From: an archaeon
GTDB lineage: Archaea > Asgardarchaeota > Hermodarchaeia > Hermodarchaeales > Hermodarchaeaceae
Assembly (NCBI GenBank): GCA_016550415.1
Contig: JABXGU010000858.1
Location: 1-8,241 of the forward strand
DNA length: 8,241 nt
Reading direction: 5' to 3'
Position 1 is the stretch's first letter, and each line of letters opens with the position of its first letter. Below, in pieces: positions 1-6,239 of the stretch. The translations under genes were made by a program, and so were the position numbers. The notes below the pieces were generated by a model. That model made no database searches. It was not told the origin of the DNA and saw nothing but the letters and a program-made list of their open reading frames with translations.

Positions 1-461
1 AACTCTCCGTGAGCACCAGCTGCTGGTTGTAAGGAGAATTGTTCCATACCTGTTATTTCTGATAGTATCTGTTGTAGATTATAGAGGATTTCCAGGATTC
101 CTTGTACAGTAGTTATGTCTTGCAAAGGATGCGCATTAGCAAAATTTGGATGTGTTATTAATCGCTCATTTATTGGTGGATTATATTTCATTGTACAGCT
201 ACCAAGAGGATACAGTCCTAAATCGATGCAATAGTTCATCTGAGAAAGACGGATGAAATGCTGGAGAACACTGGGTTCTGATAGTTCTGGGAGTGCTGGT
301 GGGTTTTGGCGTCGAAGTTTTTTCGGAATCTTCTTCAAGGGGTCTGGCAAAGCAGCGTGTATATCTTTTGCAACTGCAGGTAATGAGTAACCAATGGTTC
401 CGATTCTGGTTCTCTCGAAGACGAGTTTTTCATCCCAATCTGCTTGTCGAAAAGCTGTCAT
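1..461 (-). CDS. gcvPB: Glycine dehydrogenase (decarboxylating) subunit 2, N-terminal part, cut by window edge
   Basis: This is the catalytic half of the split P protein of the glycine cleavage system. With GcvPA it performs PLP-dependent decarboxylation of glycine and loads the aminomethyl group onto lipoyl-GcvH in the cytoplasm. Only the first 153 residues are in the window; full-length family members are roughly 480-520 residues. Family hallmarks are clear: YPLGSCTMKYNP at residues 84-95 and LQPAAGAHGE at 144-153, right at the edge. The PLP-binding lysine lies further on and is not visible. The ATG at 461-459 follows the gcvPA stop by three bases, and a strong GGAGGTGG ribosome site (470-477) sits inside the last codons of gcvPA, so the two subunits are co-transcribed and probably translationally coupled. 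The reading frame is intact to the edge, so this is truncation by the window and not a broken gene. Confidence 0.95.
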   Translation of the reverse strand, partial: MTAFRQADWDEKLVFERTRIGTIGYSLPAVAKDIHAALPDPLKKIPKKLRRQNPPALPELSEPSVLQHFIRLSQMNYCIDLGLYPLGSCTMKYNPPINERLITHPNFANAHPLQDITTVQGILEILYNLQQILSEITGMEQFSLQPAAGAHGE

Positions 462-464
462 GAT

Positions 465-1877
465 TCAGGCCACCTCCAAACTATGCTGTAGGGCCGCAAC
501 CAACTGGTCAATGTCCTCCTTTGTGTGAACCTCAGTCACACAAACTAGCGCAGACTCTCCTAATTTTGGAAAATTCCTGTTCAGCGGAATGCCGCCCAAT
601 ACAAGTTGTTTTTGCACTCGCTTCAAAACATCTTGAATTTTAAAGGTGGTTTTAGTTGAACCTTCTCCACTCTCCAGTGATAGAACGAATTCCTTAAAAT
701 GCGGTGCAGTAAAACGCGGTGCTCGAACTCCATCAATATCTGCAAGCTGACTTTCCGCATAGTGACGTAACTGAAGAATCTGTTCTCCTAGCTGGTTAAG
801 ACCACTTGGACCTAACAGACACAAATAAATCGCTGCAGTTATAGCACACAATGCTTGGTTTGAGCAGATATTTGATGTTGCCTTTTCACGACGAATATGC
901 TGCTCCCTTGCCTGAAGCGTCATCACGAAACCACGTCGGTCACCATTTGAAGTTGAAGTCATCCCAATTATACGACCTGGCAACTGCCGCAAAAGATGTC
1001 TGTCATCTCGACAAGCAAATAATCCAAGTAATGGACCTCCAAAGTTAACTGCACTTCCCAGCGGTTGTCCTTCTCCAATTACGATATCTGCGCCATAACT
1101 TCCAGGTGGGCGGATAACTCCGAGGGAAATCGGGTCAACCCCGACCACCAGTTGAGCACCTCCATCATGTGCAATCTCTGCAATCGCTTCAACCTCTACC
1201 TCCAAATACCCCAGATATGCAGGATTTTCAATGTATACTCCAGCAGTATCCTTGTCCATTATCCCTTTCAGTTGCTCTAAATCTATGTTACCACTTACAG
1301 AGTCACACGCTATCTCTTTCATCTTTAACTGGGCAGGTTTAGTGTATGTGTTGAGTACCTTTCTTCGGTACGGTGACATCAACTCTGGAACAAGGAATTT
1401 GTGCCTTTGGGTCACCCGACTTGCCATCAAAGCAGCTTCGCCCAAAGCGCTTGCCCAATCATACATTGAAGCGTTTACTATGGGTAGATCCACCAATTCA
1501 GCAATCAAACTCTGATATTCGAACAGAGCTTGCAGCATACCTTGACTAATCTCAGGTTGATATGGTGTATATGCGGTAAGGAATTCTGTTCGTTCTACAA
1601 TAACTCGCACCACTTCGGGAATCAAATGGGACCAAACGCCACCTCCGAGGAAACTGGTTAGTTGAATTGTATCACTATTTTTTGCCAATAACATCTCAAT
1701 GTGACGGATAACCTCCGTTTCAGAAAGTCCGTCCGGTATATTCAGGGAACTCTTTAACTGAAACTTTGATGGTACGTCGTTGAATAGTTCATCAATACTG
1801 GATACACCCAGCTCAGCAAGCATTTCAGTTTCTTGCTTACCAATATTTGGTAAAAAGGCATGGCAAATTTTAGGCAA
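465..1877 (-). CDS. gcvPA: Glycine dehydrogenase (decarboxylating) subunit 1
   Basis: This 470-residue protein is the N-terminal-type subunit of the two-subunit glycine decarboxylase found in many archaea and some bacteria. It has the fold-type I aminotransferase fold but lacks the PLP lysine, which is on GcvPB; together they form the P protein. Signatures in order include SFLGGGVWSH (about residues 75-84), LTAYTPYQPEISQG (about 100-113), ASMYDWASALGEAALMA (about 136-152), GGPLLGLFA, LPGRIIGMT, RGFVMTLQAREQHIRREKA and ICSNQAL. Length is normal for the family. The start is a TTG at 1877-1875: the usual N-terminus (short lead, then a FLPN motif and an ELGVSSIDELF stretch) begins here, no in-frame ATG is available nearby, and GAGGT lies 8 bases upstream. 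It heads an operon with gcvPB. GcvH, GcvT and the lipoamide dehydrogenase are not in the window. Confidence 0.96.
   Translation of the reverse strand: MPKICHAFLPNIGKQETEMLAELGVSSIDELFNDVPSKFQLKSSLNIPDGLSETEVIRHIEMLLAKNSDTIQLTSFLGGGVWSHLIPEVVRVIVERTEFLTAYTPYQPEISQGMLQALFEYQSLIAELVDLPIVNASMYDWASALGEAALMASRVTQRHKFLVPELMSPYRRKVLNTYTKPAQLKMKEIACDSVSGNIDLEQLKGIMDKDTAGVYIENPAYLGYLEVEVEAIAEIAHDGGAQLVVGVDPISLGVIRPPGSYGADIVIGEGQPLGSAVNFGGPLLGLFACRDDRHLLRQLPGRIIGMTSTSNGDRRGFVMTLQAREQHIRREKATSNICSNQALCAITAAIYLCLLGPSGLNQLGEQILQLRHYAESQLADIDGVRAPRFTAPHFKEFVLSLESGEGSTKTTFKIQDVLKRVQKQLVLGGIPLNRNFPKLGESALVCVTEVHTKEDIDQLVAALQHSLEVA
470..477 (-). promoter_or_regulatory. Ribosome binding site of gcvPB inside gcvPA
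   Basis: On the minus strand GGAGGTGG lies 8 bases before the gcvPB ATG and overlaps the last codons of gcvPA. It matches the archaeal 16S anti-Shine-Dalgarno end closely and fixes the gcvPB start. Confidence 0.75.
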
Positions 1878-1885
1878 TGGAATCT

Positions 1886-1890
1886 ACCTC
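1886..1890 (-). promoter_or_regulatory. Ribosome binding site supporting the TTG start of gcvPA
   Basis: GAGGT on the minus strand is separated from the TTG start codon by 8 bases. It is the only good Shine-Dalgarno match near the 5' end of gcvPA and supports the non-ATG start. Confidence 0.6.
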
Positions 1891-1946
1891 ATACTTGTTC
1901 GCACGTGATTAACAGAAATAGCTTTCTCCGCAACCGTACAAATAAT

Positions 1947-1964
1947 CTACTCATTTCTGAGTAG
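1947..1964. promoter_or_regulatory. Perfect inverted repeat in the gcvPA / ECF-S divergent spacer (candidate operator)
   Basis: CTACTCA-TTTC-TGAGTAG has two perfect 7-bp arms around a 4-bp centre. It ends 4 bp before the TATA-like element of the plus-strand gene, where the BRE would sit, and about 70 bp upstream of gcvPA. The position between divergent genes fits a binding site for a dimeric transcription factor. It could also be a chance palindrome. It is not followed by a T-tract, so a terminator is unlikely. Confidence 0.45.
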
Positions 1965-1968
1965 TTAC

Positions 1969-1976
1969 TATTATAA
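1969..1976 (+). promoter_or_regulatory. TATA-box-like element for the ECF-S gene
   Basis: TATTATAA sits about 50 bp before the ATG at 2019. With the usual archaeal spacing of about 25 bp, transcription would start near 1998-2000, leaving a leader of about 20 nt that still contains the AGGAGG ribosome site. The geometry is consistent, but the element is assigned by eye. Confidence 0.45.
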
Positions 1977-2005
1977 GGAGACTTCAACTTAAAACGCAAC
2001 TTCAA

Positions 2006-2011
2006 AGGAGG
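2006..2011 (+). promoter_or_regulatory. Ribosome binding site of the ECF-S gene
   Basis: AGGAGG lies 7 bases before the ATG at 2019. It is a near-ideal Shine-Dalgarno sequence and fixes this start. Confidence 0.75.
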
Positions 2012-2018
2012 CAAAGAC

Positions 2019-2621
2019 ATGTCTGGTAAACCAGCCAACTCTTACTTCACCACAAAAAGTTTAACATTCACTGCAATCATGGCAGCTCTAGGCACTGCCC
2101 TTGCAGTATTATCTATCGAATTAATGCCTTTGGCGCCAACGCAAATCAGCATTGACCTCAGCCATCTTGGGACCTTCCTTGTCGCCATTCCTGGTGGGCC
2201 AATCCTTGGGGCAATCGCGGGTGCAATCGTAGGCATATACCCTGGCTTCGCCTTTGGTTACACACATGGAACAATGGGTATCCTAGGTCTTGTGAGTCTT
2301 CCAATAGGTAAGGCGATGACTGGTGCTTTCTGTGCAATAACACAACATTATCTAAAACGCCCACTCATCTCGGTCATAGTAGGTTACGTGCCAGAATGCC
2401 TCTTCACACTCTGGCTTTTTGCAATGGTATGCCCAGCCGTGCTAGGATGGGACCTCTACCTGTCGCTTGTAATTATTGGAATTCCAATAATGATAAAGGC
2501 ATGGATCGAAATCCTTGCCATGGCATTCTTAATGGAGAGCATCTTCCTCTCACGAGGGATTGTTCACATGCTGCGAACCATCTTTCCCAACTGGGATTAC
2601 ATCCCTCTAACCGAACTTTAG
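2019..2621 (+). CDS. ECF transporter S component (substrate-binding membrane protein), substrate unknown
   Basis: This 200-residue, strongly hydrophobic protein has about six membrane segments (about 16-34, 46-58, 60-77, 86-108, 115-141 and 146-175), the size and layout of energy-coupling-factor S components. The first helix carries A19-xxx-A23-xxx-A27, the small-residue motif by which S components of group II transporters dock on EcfT. The stretch after it, with ISIDLSHLGTFLVAIPGGP and a Gly/Ala-rich AIAGAIVGIYPG segment, is also typical of the family. S components bind a vitamin or other small molecule and toggle in the membrane when coupled to EcfT and two EcfA ATPases. None of those is in the window, so the energising module must be encoded elsewhere. 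Substrate cannot be read from sequence. The nearby glycine cleavage and pterin genes make a folate, pterin or queuosine-type ligand worth considering, but this is inference only. The gene is monocistronic or nearly so and divergent from gcvPA. Confidence 0.72.
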   Translation: MSGKPANSYFTTKSLTFTAIMAALGTALAVLSIELMPLAPTQISIDLSHLGTFLVAIPGGPILGAIAGAIVGIYPGFAFGYTHGTMGILGLVSLPIGKAMTGAFCAITQHYLKRPLISVIVGYVPECLFTLWLFAMVCPAVLGWDLYLSLVIIGIPIMIKAWIEILAMAFLMESIFLSRGIVHMLRTIFPNWDYIPLTEL

Positions 2622-2782
2622 TCCATCCAAAAACGAATGCCAATACTAAGTAGTCTATTCGAATCACCCTACTCTGATAAATAGGCAGGGAAGACCTCAG
2701 TGGCATCCTCGGGTAGAGGGTAAAACTTTTATTGAAGTGCAAGGATTGCGGAGACGATTTATCCTAACGGAGTAACCAGAAT
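2622..2782. other. Intergenic region between ECF-S gene and thermosome
   Basis: These 161 bp hold no credible gene or RNA. They contain a weak 5-bp inverted repeat (AGTAG at 2649-2653, CTACT at 2669-2673) around the palindrome ATTCGAAT (2657-2664), a 4-bp stem CCTC/GAGG (2707-2719), and the thermosome promoter near 2720-2734. There is no convincing terminator for the ECF-S gene. Confidence 0.5.
2720..2734 (+). promoter_or_regulatory. BRE/TATA-like promoter of the thermosome gene
   Basis: GTAAAA (2720-2725) fits the archaeal BRE pattern RNWAAW and is followed directly by CTTTTATTG, an AT-rich TATA-like box. Transcription would start around 2755-2760, giving a leader of about 25 nt with GGAG at 2769-2772, 10 bases before the ATG. 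Assigned by eye. No heat-shock operator was recognised. Confidence 0.45.
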
Positions 2783-4441
2783 ATGGCACAACTTCAAGGG
2801 GTTCCGGTGCTAATCCTTAAGGAAGGCACGGAACGAGCTAGGGGCCGCGACGCCCGTCATAATAATATCATGGCTGTGCGAGCATTATCAGATGCAATAC
2901 GCACATCGCTTGGCCCCCGTGGTCAAGATAAGATGCTAGTTGACAGCCTTGGCGATGTCACTATTACTAACGATGGTGCCACAATCCTTGATGAGATTGA
3001 AGTGCAGCATCCTGCTGCGAAGATGTTAGTGCAGGTTGCTAAGGCTCAAGATGCAGAGACTGGTGATGGTACAACCTCAGCAGTGGTTCTTTGTGGTGAA
3101 CTGCTAAAGCAGGCACAAGGTCTTATTGAGAGCGGAGTTCATCCTACTGTAATCATCGCTGGTTTTCGAAAGGCTGTGGAACAAGCTGAGAAAATCCTTG
3201 GTGGATTGGCAATCGATTGCACAATGGAGGAACGTAAGAAGCTATTACAAGTTGTTATGACTTCAATGGCTAGCAAACTCATTGTTGAAGCCAAAGACTT
3301 CCTCGCCCCAATCGCTGTTGATTCAGTTTTACAAATTGCTGAGACAACAGAGCGGGGTATTATCGCAGACATTGACAATGTAAAGGTTGAGAAAAAGGAA
3401 GGAGCGTCTGTTCGAGATACGCAACTTGTTCGTGGCGTTATTATCGATAAAGAGGTTGTTCACTCTGAGATGCCAACGCGTGTCAAAGGGGCAAAACTAG
3501 CACTAATCAATGCATCCATGGAAGTGGAAAAAACAGAGATGGATGCCGAAATCCGGATATCTGATCCTGAACAAATGAAAGCTTTTCTTGATGAAGAAAC
3601 TCGGATGCTCAAAGGTATTGCTGAAACAATTAAGGGAATAGGTGCAAACGCAGTCTTTTGCCAGAAAGGCATAGATGATAAAGTTCAGCATTATCTTGCG
3701 AAAGAAAAAATCTTGGCGGTTCGCCGTATCAAAAAGAGTGATATGGAGGCTCTAGCACGAGCCACAGGTGGCCGCATTGTCTCCTCAATTGACCATCTCA
3801 CCAAAGAAGACCTTGGAGAGTGTGAAATTGTAGAGGAGAGAAAGGTCGGTGAAGACAAAATGGTCTTCGTCGAAGGCTGCAAGGATCCCAAGTCCGTCAG
3901 CGTCCTCATTCGTGGCGGTACAGAACGTGTCGTGGACGAAGCAGAACGCGCCTTTCATGATGCAATCTGTGTTGTAAGGGACGCCATCGAAGATGGCAAA
4001 ATTGTACCCGGCGGTGGAGCACCCGAAGTCAGAGTTGCATCAGGTCTGCGTGAATATGCTTCTTCACTTAAGGGTCGTGAGCAAATTGCTGTCAATAAAT
4101 TTGCAGATGCTATAGAAATTATTCCCAAAACTCTTGCTGAAAATGCAGGACATGACCCAATCGATATCATTGTTGCTCTTCGTGCTGAACATGGCGCTGG
4201 GAAGTCTCTCATGGGTGTCGATGTACTAGCTGGCAAAACCAAAGATATGTTGAAGGCTGGTGTTCTCGAACCACTTCGAGTGAAGATACACGCCATACGT
4301 TCAGCCACAGAAGCCGCTTCCCTTATACTTCGTATCGACGATGTAATAGCAGCAAAGCGAAGTCCAGTACCTGCAGGACCCCCAGGCGGAATGGGCGGTA
4401 TGCCCCCAGGAATGGGTGGTATGCCACCTGGTATGATGTAA
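2783..4441 (+). CDS. ths: Thermosome (group II chaperonin) subunit
   Basis: This 552-residue protein is an archaeal chaperonin of the TCP-1/CCT family, an ATP-driven double-ring cytoplasmic folding chamber with a built-in lid. The nucleotide-binding equatorial motifs are intact: [10 protein letters not shown] at 42-51, TNDGATIL at 62-69 and GDGTTS at 94-99. The second equatorial half has ERAFHDA at 388-394, whose D393 probably is the general base for ATP hydrolysis by analogy with other group II chaperonins, and VPGGGAPE at 408-415. Length is full. The C-terminus ends in [18 protein letters not shown] (535-552), the flexible Gly/Met tail that projects into the cavity, here with PPGM insertions. 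The gene has its own promoter-like element and a downstream hairpin with a T-rich tract, so it is probably a single-gene transcript, as is usual for thermosome genes. Whether other subunits exist in the genome cannot be told from this window. Confidence 0.98.
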   Translation: MAQLQGVPVLILKEGTERARGRDARHNNIMAVRALSDAIRTSLGPRGQDKMLVDSLGDVTITNDGATILDEIEVQHPAAKMLVQVAKAQDAETGDGTTSAVVLCGELLKQAQGLIESGVHPTVIIAGFRKAVEQAEKILGGLAIDCTMEERKKLLQVVMTSMASKLIVEAKDFLAPIAVDSVLQIAETTERGIIADIDNVKVEKKEGASVRDTQLVRGVIIDKEVVHSEMPTRVKGAKLALINASMEVEKTEMDAEIRISDPEQMKAFLDEETRMLKGIAETIKGIGANAVFCQKGIDDKVQHYLAKEKILAVRRIKKSDMEALARATGGRIVSSIDHLTKEDLGECEIVEERKVGEDKMVFVEGCKDPKSVSVLIRGGTERVVDEAERAFHDAICVVRDAIEDGKIVPGGGAPEVRVASGLREYASSLKGREQIAVNKFADAIEIIPKTLAENAGHDPIDIIVALRAEHGAGKSLMGVDVLAGKTKDMLKAGVLEPLRVKIHAIRSATEAASLILRIDDVIAAKRSPVPAGPPGGMGGMPPGMGGMPPGMM

Positions 4442-4445
4442 ACAT

Positions 4446-4482
4446 GCGCCCGCCCTAAACGGGCGCTAATCCCTTTCTTTTT
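4446..4482 (+). terminator. Hairpin with T-rich tract after the thermosome gene
   Basis: A perfect 7-bp GC-rich stem, GCGCCCG (4446-4452) and CGGGCGC (4460-4466), encloses a 7-base loop and is followed by a pyrimidine tract rich in T (4470-4482). It starts five bases after the thermosome stop. Archaeal termination depends mainly on the U-tract, so the hairpin may instead act in 3'-end stability. Confidence 0.7.
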
Positions 4483-4489
4483 CTATAAC
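4480..4489 (+). promoter_or_regulatory. Possible TATA-like element for the pterin synthase gene
   Basis: TTCTATAAC lies at the end of the terminator T-tract and about 30 bp before the ATG at 4518. It would place transcription start only a few bases before the gene, at the AGGTGGG ribosome site (4504-4510). Weak, and read-through from the thermosome gene is the alternative. Confidence 0.25.
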
Positions 4490-4503
4490 TGTATACCAGA
4501 TAT

Positions 4504-4510
4504 AGGTGGG
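4504..4510 (+). promoter_or_regulatory. Ribosome binding site of the pterin synthase gene
   Basis: AGGTGGG lies 7 bases before the ATG at 4518, matching the archaeal anti-Shine-Dalgarno and supporting this start. Confidence 0.6.
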
Positions 4511-4517
4511 TTAACAA

Positions 4518-4994
4518 ATGACAAATCAGGTTTCAGTTGAAGTATCTGGTATAGGCTTCTCGGCAGGACACTTTGTCAGTGAAGGTGGGAAATGCGAGCA
4601 GCTTCACGGTCACAACTATCAAGTTGGTGCTCGTCTTACTGGAGAAGTGGGGTCTCAGGGAATGGTCATTGATTTCCGTATTATTAAACAACACCTTCGT
4701 AAGTTTTGCAAGGCTTGGGACCACAGGGTTCTTTTACCAGCTCACTCTGAACAAATCCATATTTCTACAAAGGGTAGCCAAACCCAAGTGACTACTCCCA
4801 GCGGAACATACAGCTTCCCGACAAATGATGTTCTGATTCTTGATGTCGTTGAAACAACTGCAGAGGAACTGGCTAGGTTACTCTGTCAACAGCTCAAAGA
4901 TGATTTGCAACATGATTTTCCAAATATCCGGGAAATCACTATTTGGGTTGCAGAAAGTGTTTCCTCTCGAGCCCTGGTTACGTTGACGTTGTAG
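4518..4994 (+). CDS. queD: 6-pyruvoyl-tetrahydropterin synthase / QueD family protein (COG0720) with CExxHGH motif
   Basis: This 158-residue T-fold enzyme belongs to the zinc-dependent PTPS/QueD family. The zinc ligands are H18 (FSAGHF), H30 and H32 (LHGHNY). C26 and E27 form CEQLHGH. DH at 68-69 is the usual acid/base pair, and E146 near the C-terminus (WVAES) is the expected pterin-anchoring glutamate. Family members convert dihydroneopterin triphosphate to 6-carboxy-tetrahydropterin (QueD, toward preQ0 and archaeosine) or, in PTPS-III types, cleave dihydroneopterin-type substrates to 6-hydroxymethyl-dihydropterin for folate-like cofactors. Having both the QueD-type Cys and the PTPS-III-type Glu resembles the bifunctional PTPS-I/III subfamily as I recall it. 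Compared with short bacterial QueD it has an insert at about 75-105 that includes YSFP, as in many archaeal homologues. It lies 76 bp after the thermosome gene and overlaps the convergent membrane-protein gene by 17 bp. Family assignment is firm; the exact reaction is not. Confidence 0.9.
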   Translation: MTNQVSVEVSGIGFSAGHFVSEGGKCEQLHGHNYQVGARLTGEVGSQGMVIDFRIIKQHLRKFCKAWDHRVLLPAHSEQIHISTKGSQTQVTTPSGTYSFPTNDVLILDVVETTAEELARLLCQQLKDDLQHDFPNIREITIWVAESVSSRALVTLTL

Positions 4995-6219
4995 TTATTT
5001 CAGATACTTGTACTCGTCGCTGACGAATGCGACCAATAATGGTTGCTGCAAGTGGAAAAAGCAGTGAAAGGGGAAGGAGAAGAATCAGGATTTTTTCTGG
5101 AAGGAACATAAAATCCACTGAATTTACAATGACCGGTGGAGCAAAGAGTCTCAACAGAACTAATGGGTAAAAACAGAAGTATGACACAATAGTTATGCAA
5201 ATGAATCGTAGCACTGTGGAACCAATTGAGTATACAGCCATTCTTGAAAGGGAAGGGGCTGCTGCTTTAGCAGTGAGAGTTGCTTCAGATTCCGGATCAA
5301 CCCGAAACAATCGGTCCACATAGGCATTGAGTCGTCGAATCTCATGAATATCCTCCAACTCCGCTAATCGCTCACGACGTAATAATTTCTTTTCAATAAC
5401 TTCTCGCATAATCCTAAATGCATCTGAACCCAACATTCGTTGAAGCACCCTAGGGATTGGTACTTCATGGCGCGGTCCAGGTACTTGTTGCCGTGCATCA
5501 TCTCGAAGTCTTACAAGTTGCCGCTTAAGCTGTTCTTCACGCAATGCTGGGGGCTCAAGTAGAGAATAGAAGTATACTACTTGATATGACGCTTCCAGAT
5601 AGATGAAGCACATCATTGCCACAAGGAAGAAATCTGAAAGGATAAAGGTCAATGGATCCGCCAAGGGGACAATGGTCGTACTCCACCCGATATGGAAGTA
5701 TTCTCCGGAAACATTAGGAAGATTAAGTATAGATCCAGCTGCTCCCAGTATAGCTAGACCTAACATTGAGAAGAAACAAGTTGTCGTTAGGCGACCACTT
5801 ATACGGAAAAGAGATAGGATTCCTACAATCAAAGTCACAAAGATGAGTAATTGGAAACCCAGGAAGTAGATACTACTTAGGAAGTATGGAATCGCTTCTA
5901 GGGGGCTTCGAGTTAGACTAAATCCCAATGCTTGGAAATATGCCTCGCCCATCCTTTGGAGATTATCCATATTAATGCCAGGCACAAAATGCTGTCCGAT
6001 AGTAAATCCAATCAATGCTGCAACTAGAGTAAGGAGCATGATTGCCAGAGCTATGATATTCCGTGTCTCATTGGCAAATTCAGCAAGTGCAGTAAAGACT
6101 CCTGCCTGACCATCTAAACACCACACAGAAGCATCCAGATTCCACAGAATTATCGCTATAAATCCAATGAAGGCTACAACGGCAACTGCTCGTAGTGCCC
6201 AGAGCATTGTTCGCGTCAT
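4978..6219 (-). CDS. Multi-pass membrane protein of unknown function, last gene of a MoxR-DUF58 operon
   Basis: I do not recognise a family for this 413-residue protein. It has about seven predicted membrane segments (about 7-27, 53-75, 113-138, 147-166, 184-208, 331-358 and 376-398). Between the fifth and sixth is a soluble stretch of about 110 residues (221-328), rich in Arg, Lys and Glu, that contains helix-forming segments (226-242 and 263-305, the latter possibly coiled-coil) and is probably cytoplasmic because it is so basic. The loop at 28-52 includes W33-C34. The ATG at 6219 has AAGGTGA (6227-6233) 7 bases upstream. The gene follows the DUF58 gene by 33 bp on the same strand, so it is probably co-transcribed and may be the membrane partner of the MoxR/DUF58 pair. 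In other such clusters a DUF4129/transglutaminase-type membrane protein takes this place, but I see no catalytic Cys-His-Asp motif here. Confidence 0.85.
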   Translation of the reverse strand: MTRTMLWALRAVAVVAFIGFIAIILWNLDASVWCLDGQAGVFTALAEFANETRNIIALAIMLLTLVAALIGFTIGQHFVPGINMDNLQRMGEAYFQALGFSLTRSPLEAIPYFLSSIYFLGFQLLIFVTLIVGILSLFRISGRLTTTCFFSMLGLAILGAAGSILNLPNVSGEYFHIGWSTTIVPLADPLTFILSDFFLVAMMCFIYLEASYQVVYFYSLLEPPALREEQLKRQLVRLRDDARQQVPGPRHEVPIPRVLQRMLGSDAFRIMREVIEKKLLRRERLAELEDIHEIRRLNAYVDRLFRVDPESEATLTAKAAAPSLSRMAVYSIGSTVLRFICITIVSYFCFYPLVLLRLFAPPVIVNSVDFMFLPEKILILLLPLSLLFPLAATIIGRIRQRRVQVSEITTTST

Positions 6220-6226
6220 AGATTTT

Positions 6227-6233
6227 TCACCTT
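6227..6233 (-). promoter_or_regulatory. Ribosome binding site of the membrane-protein gene
   Basis: AAGGTGA on the minus strand is 7 bases before the ATG at 6219. It competes with an upstream AAAGGAG (within 6243-6249) that is better spaced for an ATG at 6236 opening a six-codon frame. Confidence 0.65.
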
Positions 6234-6239
6234 CATTTC

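Noticed and set aside
1231..1515. 94-codon open frame on the plus strand inside gcvPA
   Set aside because: It lies antisense to a gene with unmistakable family motifs, and its composition is not protein-like.
1902..1907. CACGTG palindrome upstream of gcvPA
   Set aside because: A single 6-bp palindrome is common by chance, and no archaeal regulator I can name supports it.
2019..2621. Naming the ECF S component QueT or FolT from its neighbours
   Set aside because: No ligand-specific motif is visible, and context alone does not justify a gene symbol.
2657..2664. Palindrome ATTCGAAT within a weak AGTAG/CTACT inverted repeat after the ECF-S gene
   Set aside because: The arms are short, the loop is long and no T-tract follows. 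It is too weak to call a terminator or operator.
2707..2719. Small CCTC/GAGG hairpin before the thermosome promoter
   Set aside because: A four-base stem is expected by chance, and nothing in its position suggests a function.
3955..4308. 117-codon open frame on the minus strand inside the thermosome gene
   Set aside because: It is a shadow of a highly conserved coding region, with no family resemblance and no separate ribosome site.
4978..6219. Calling the membrane protein a DUF4129 or transglutaminase-type partner
   Set aside because: This is the usual occupant next to MoxR/DUF58 in many genomes, but no transglutaminase triad or convincing DUF4129 pattern is seen.
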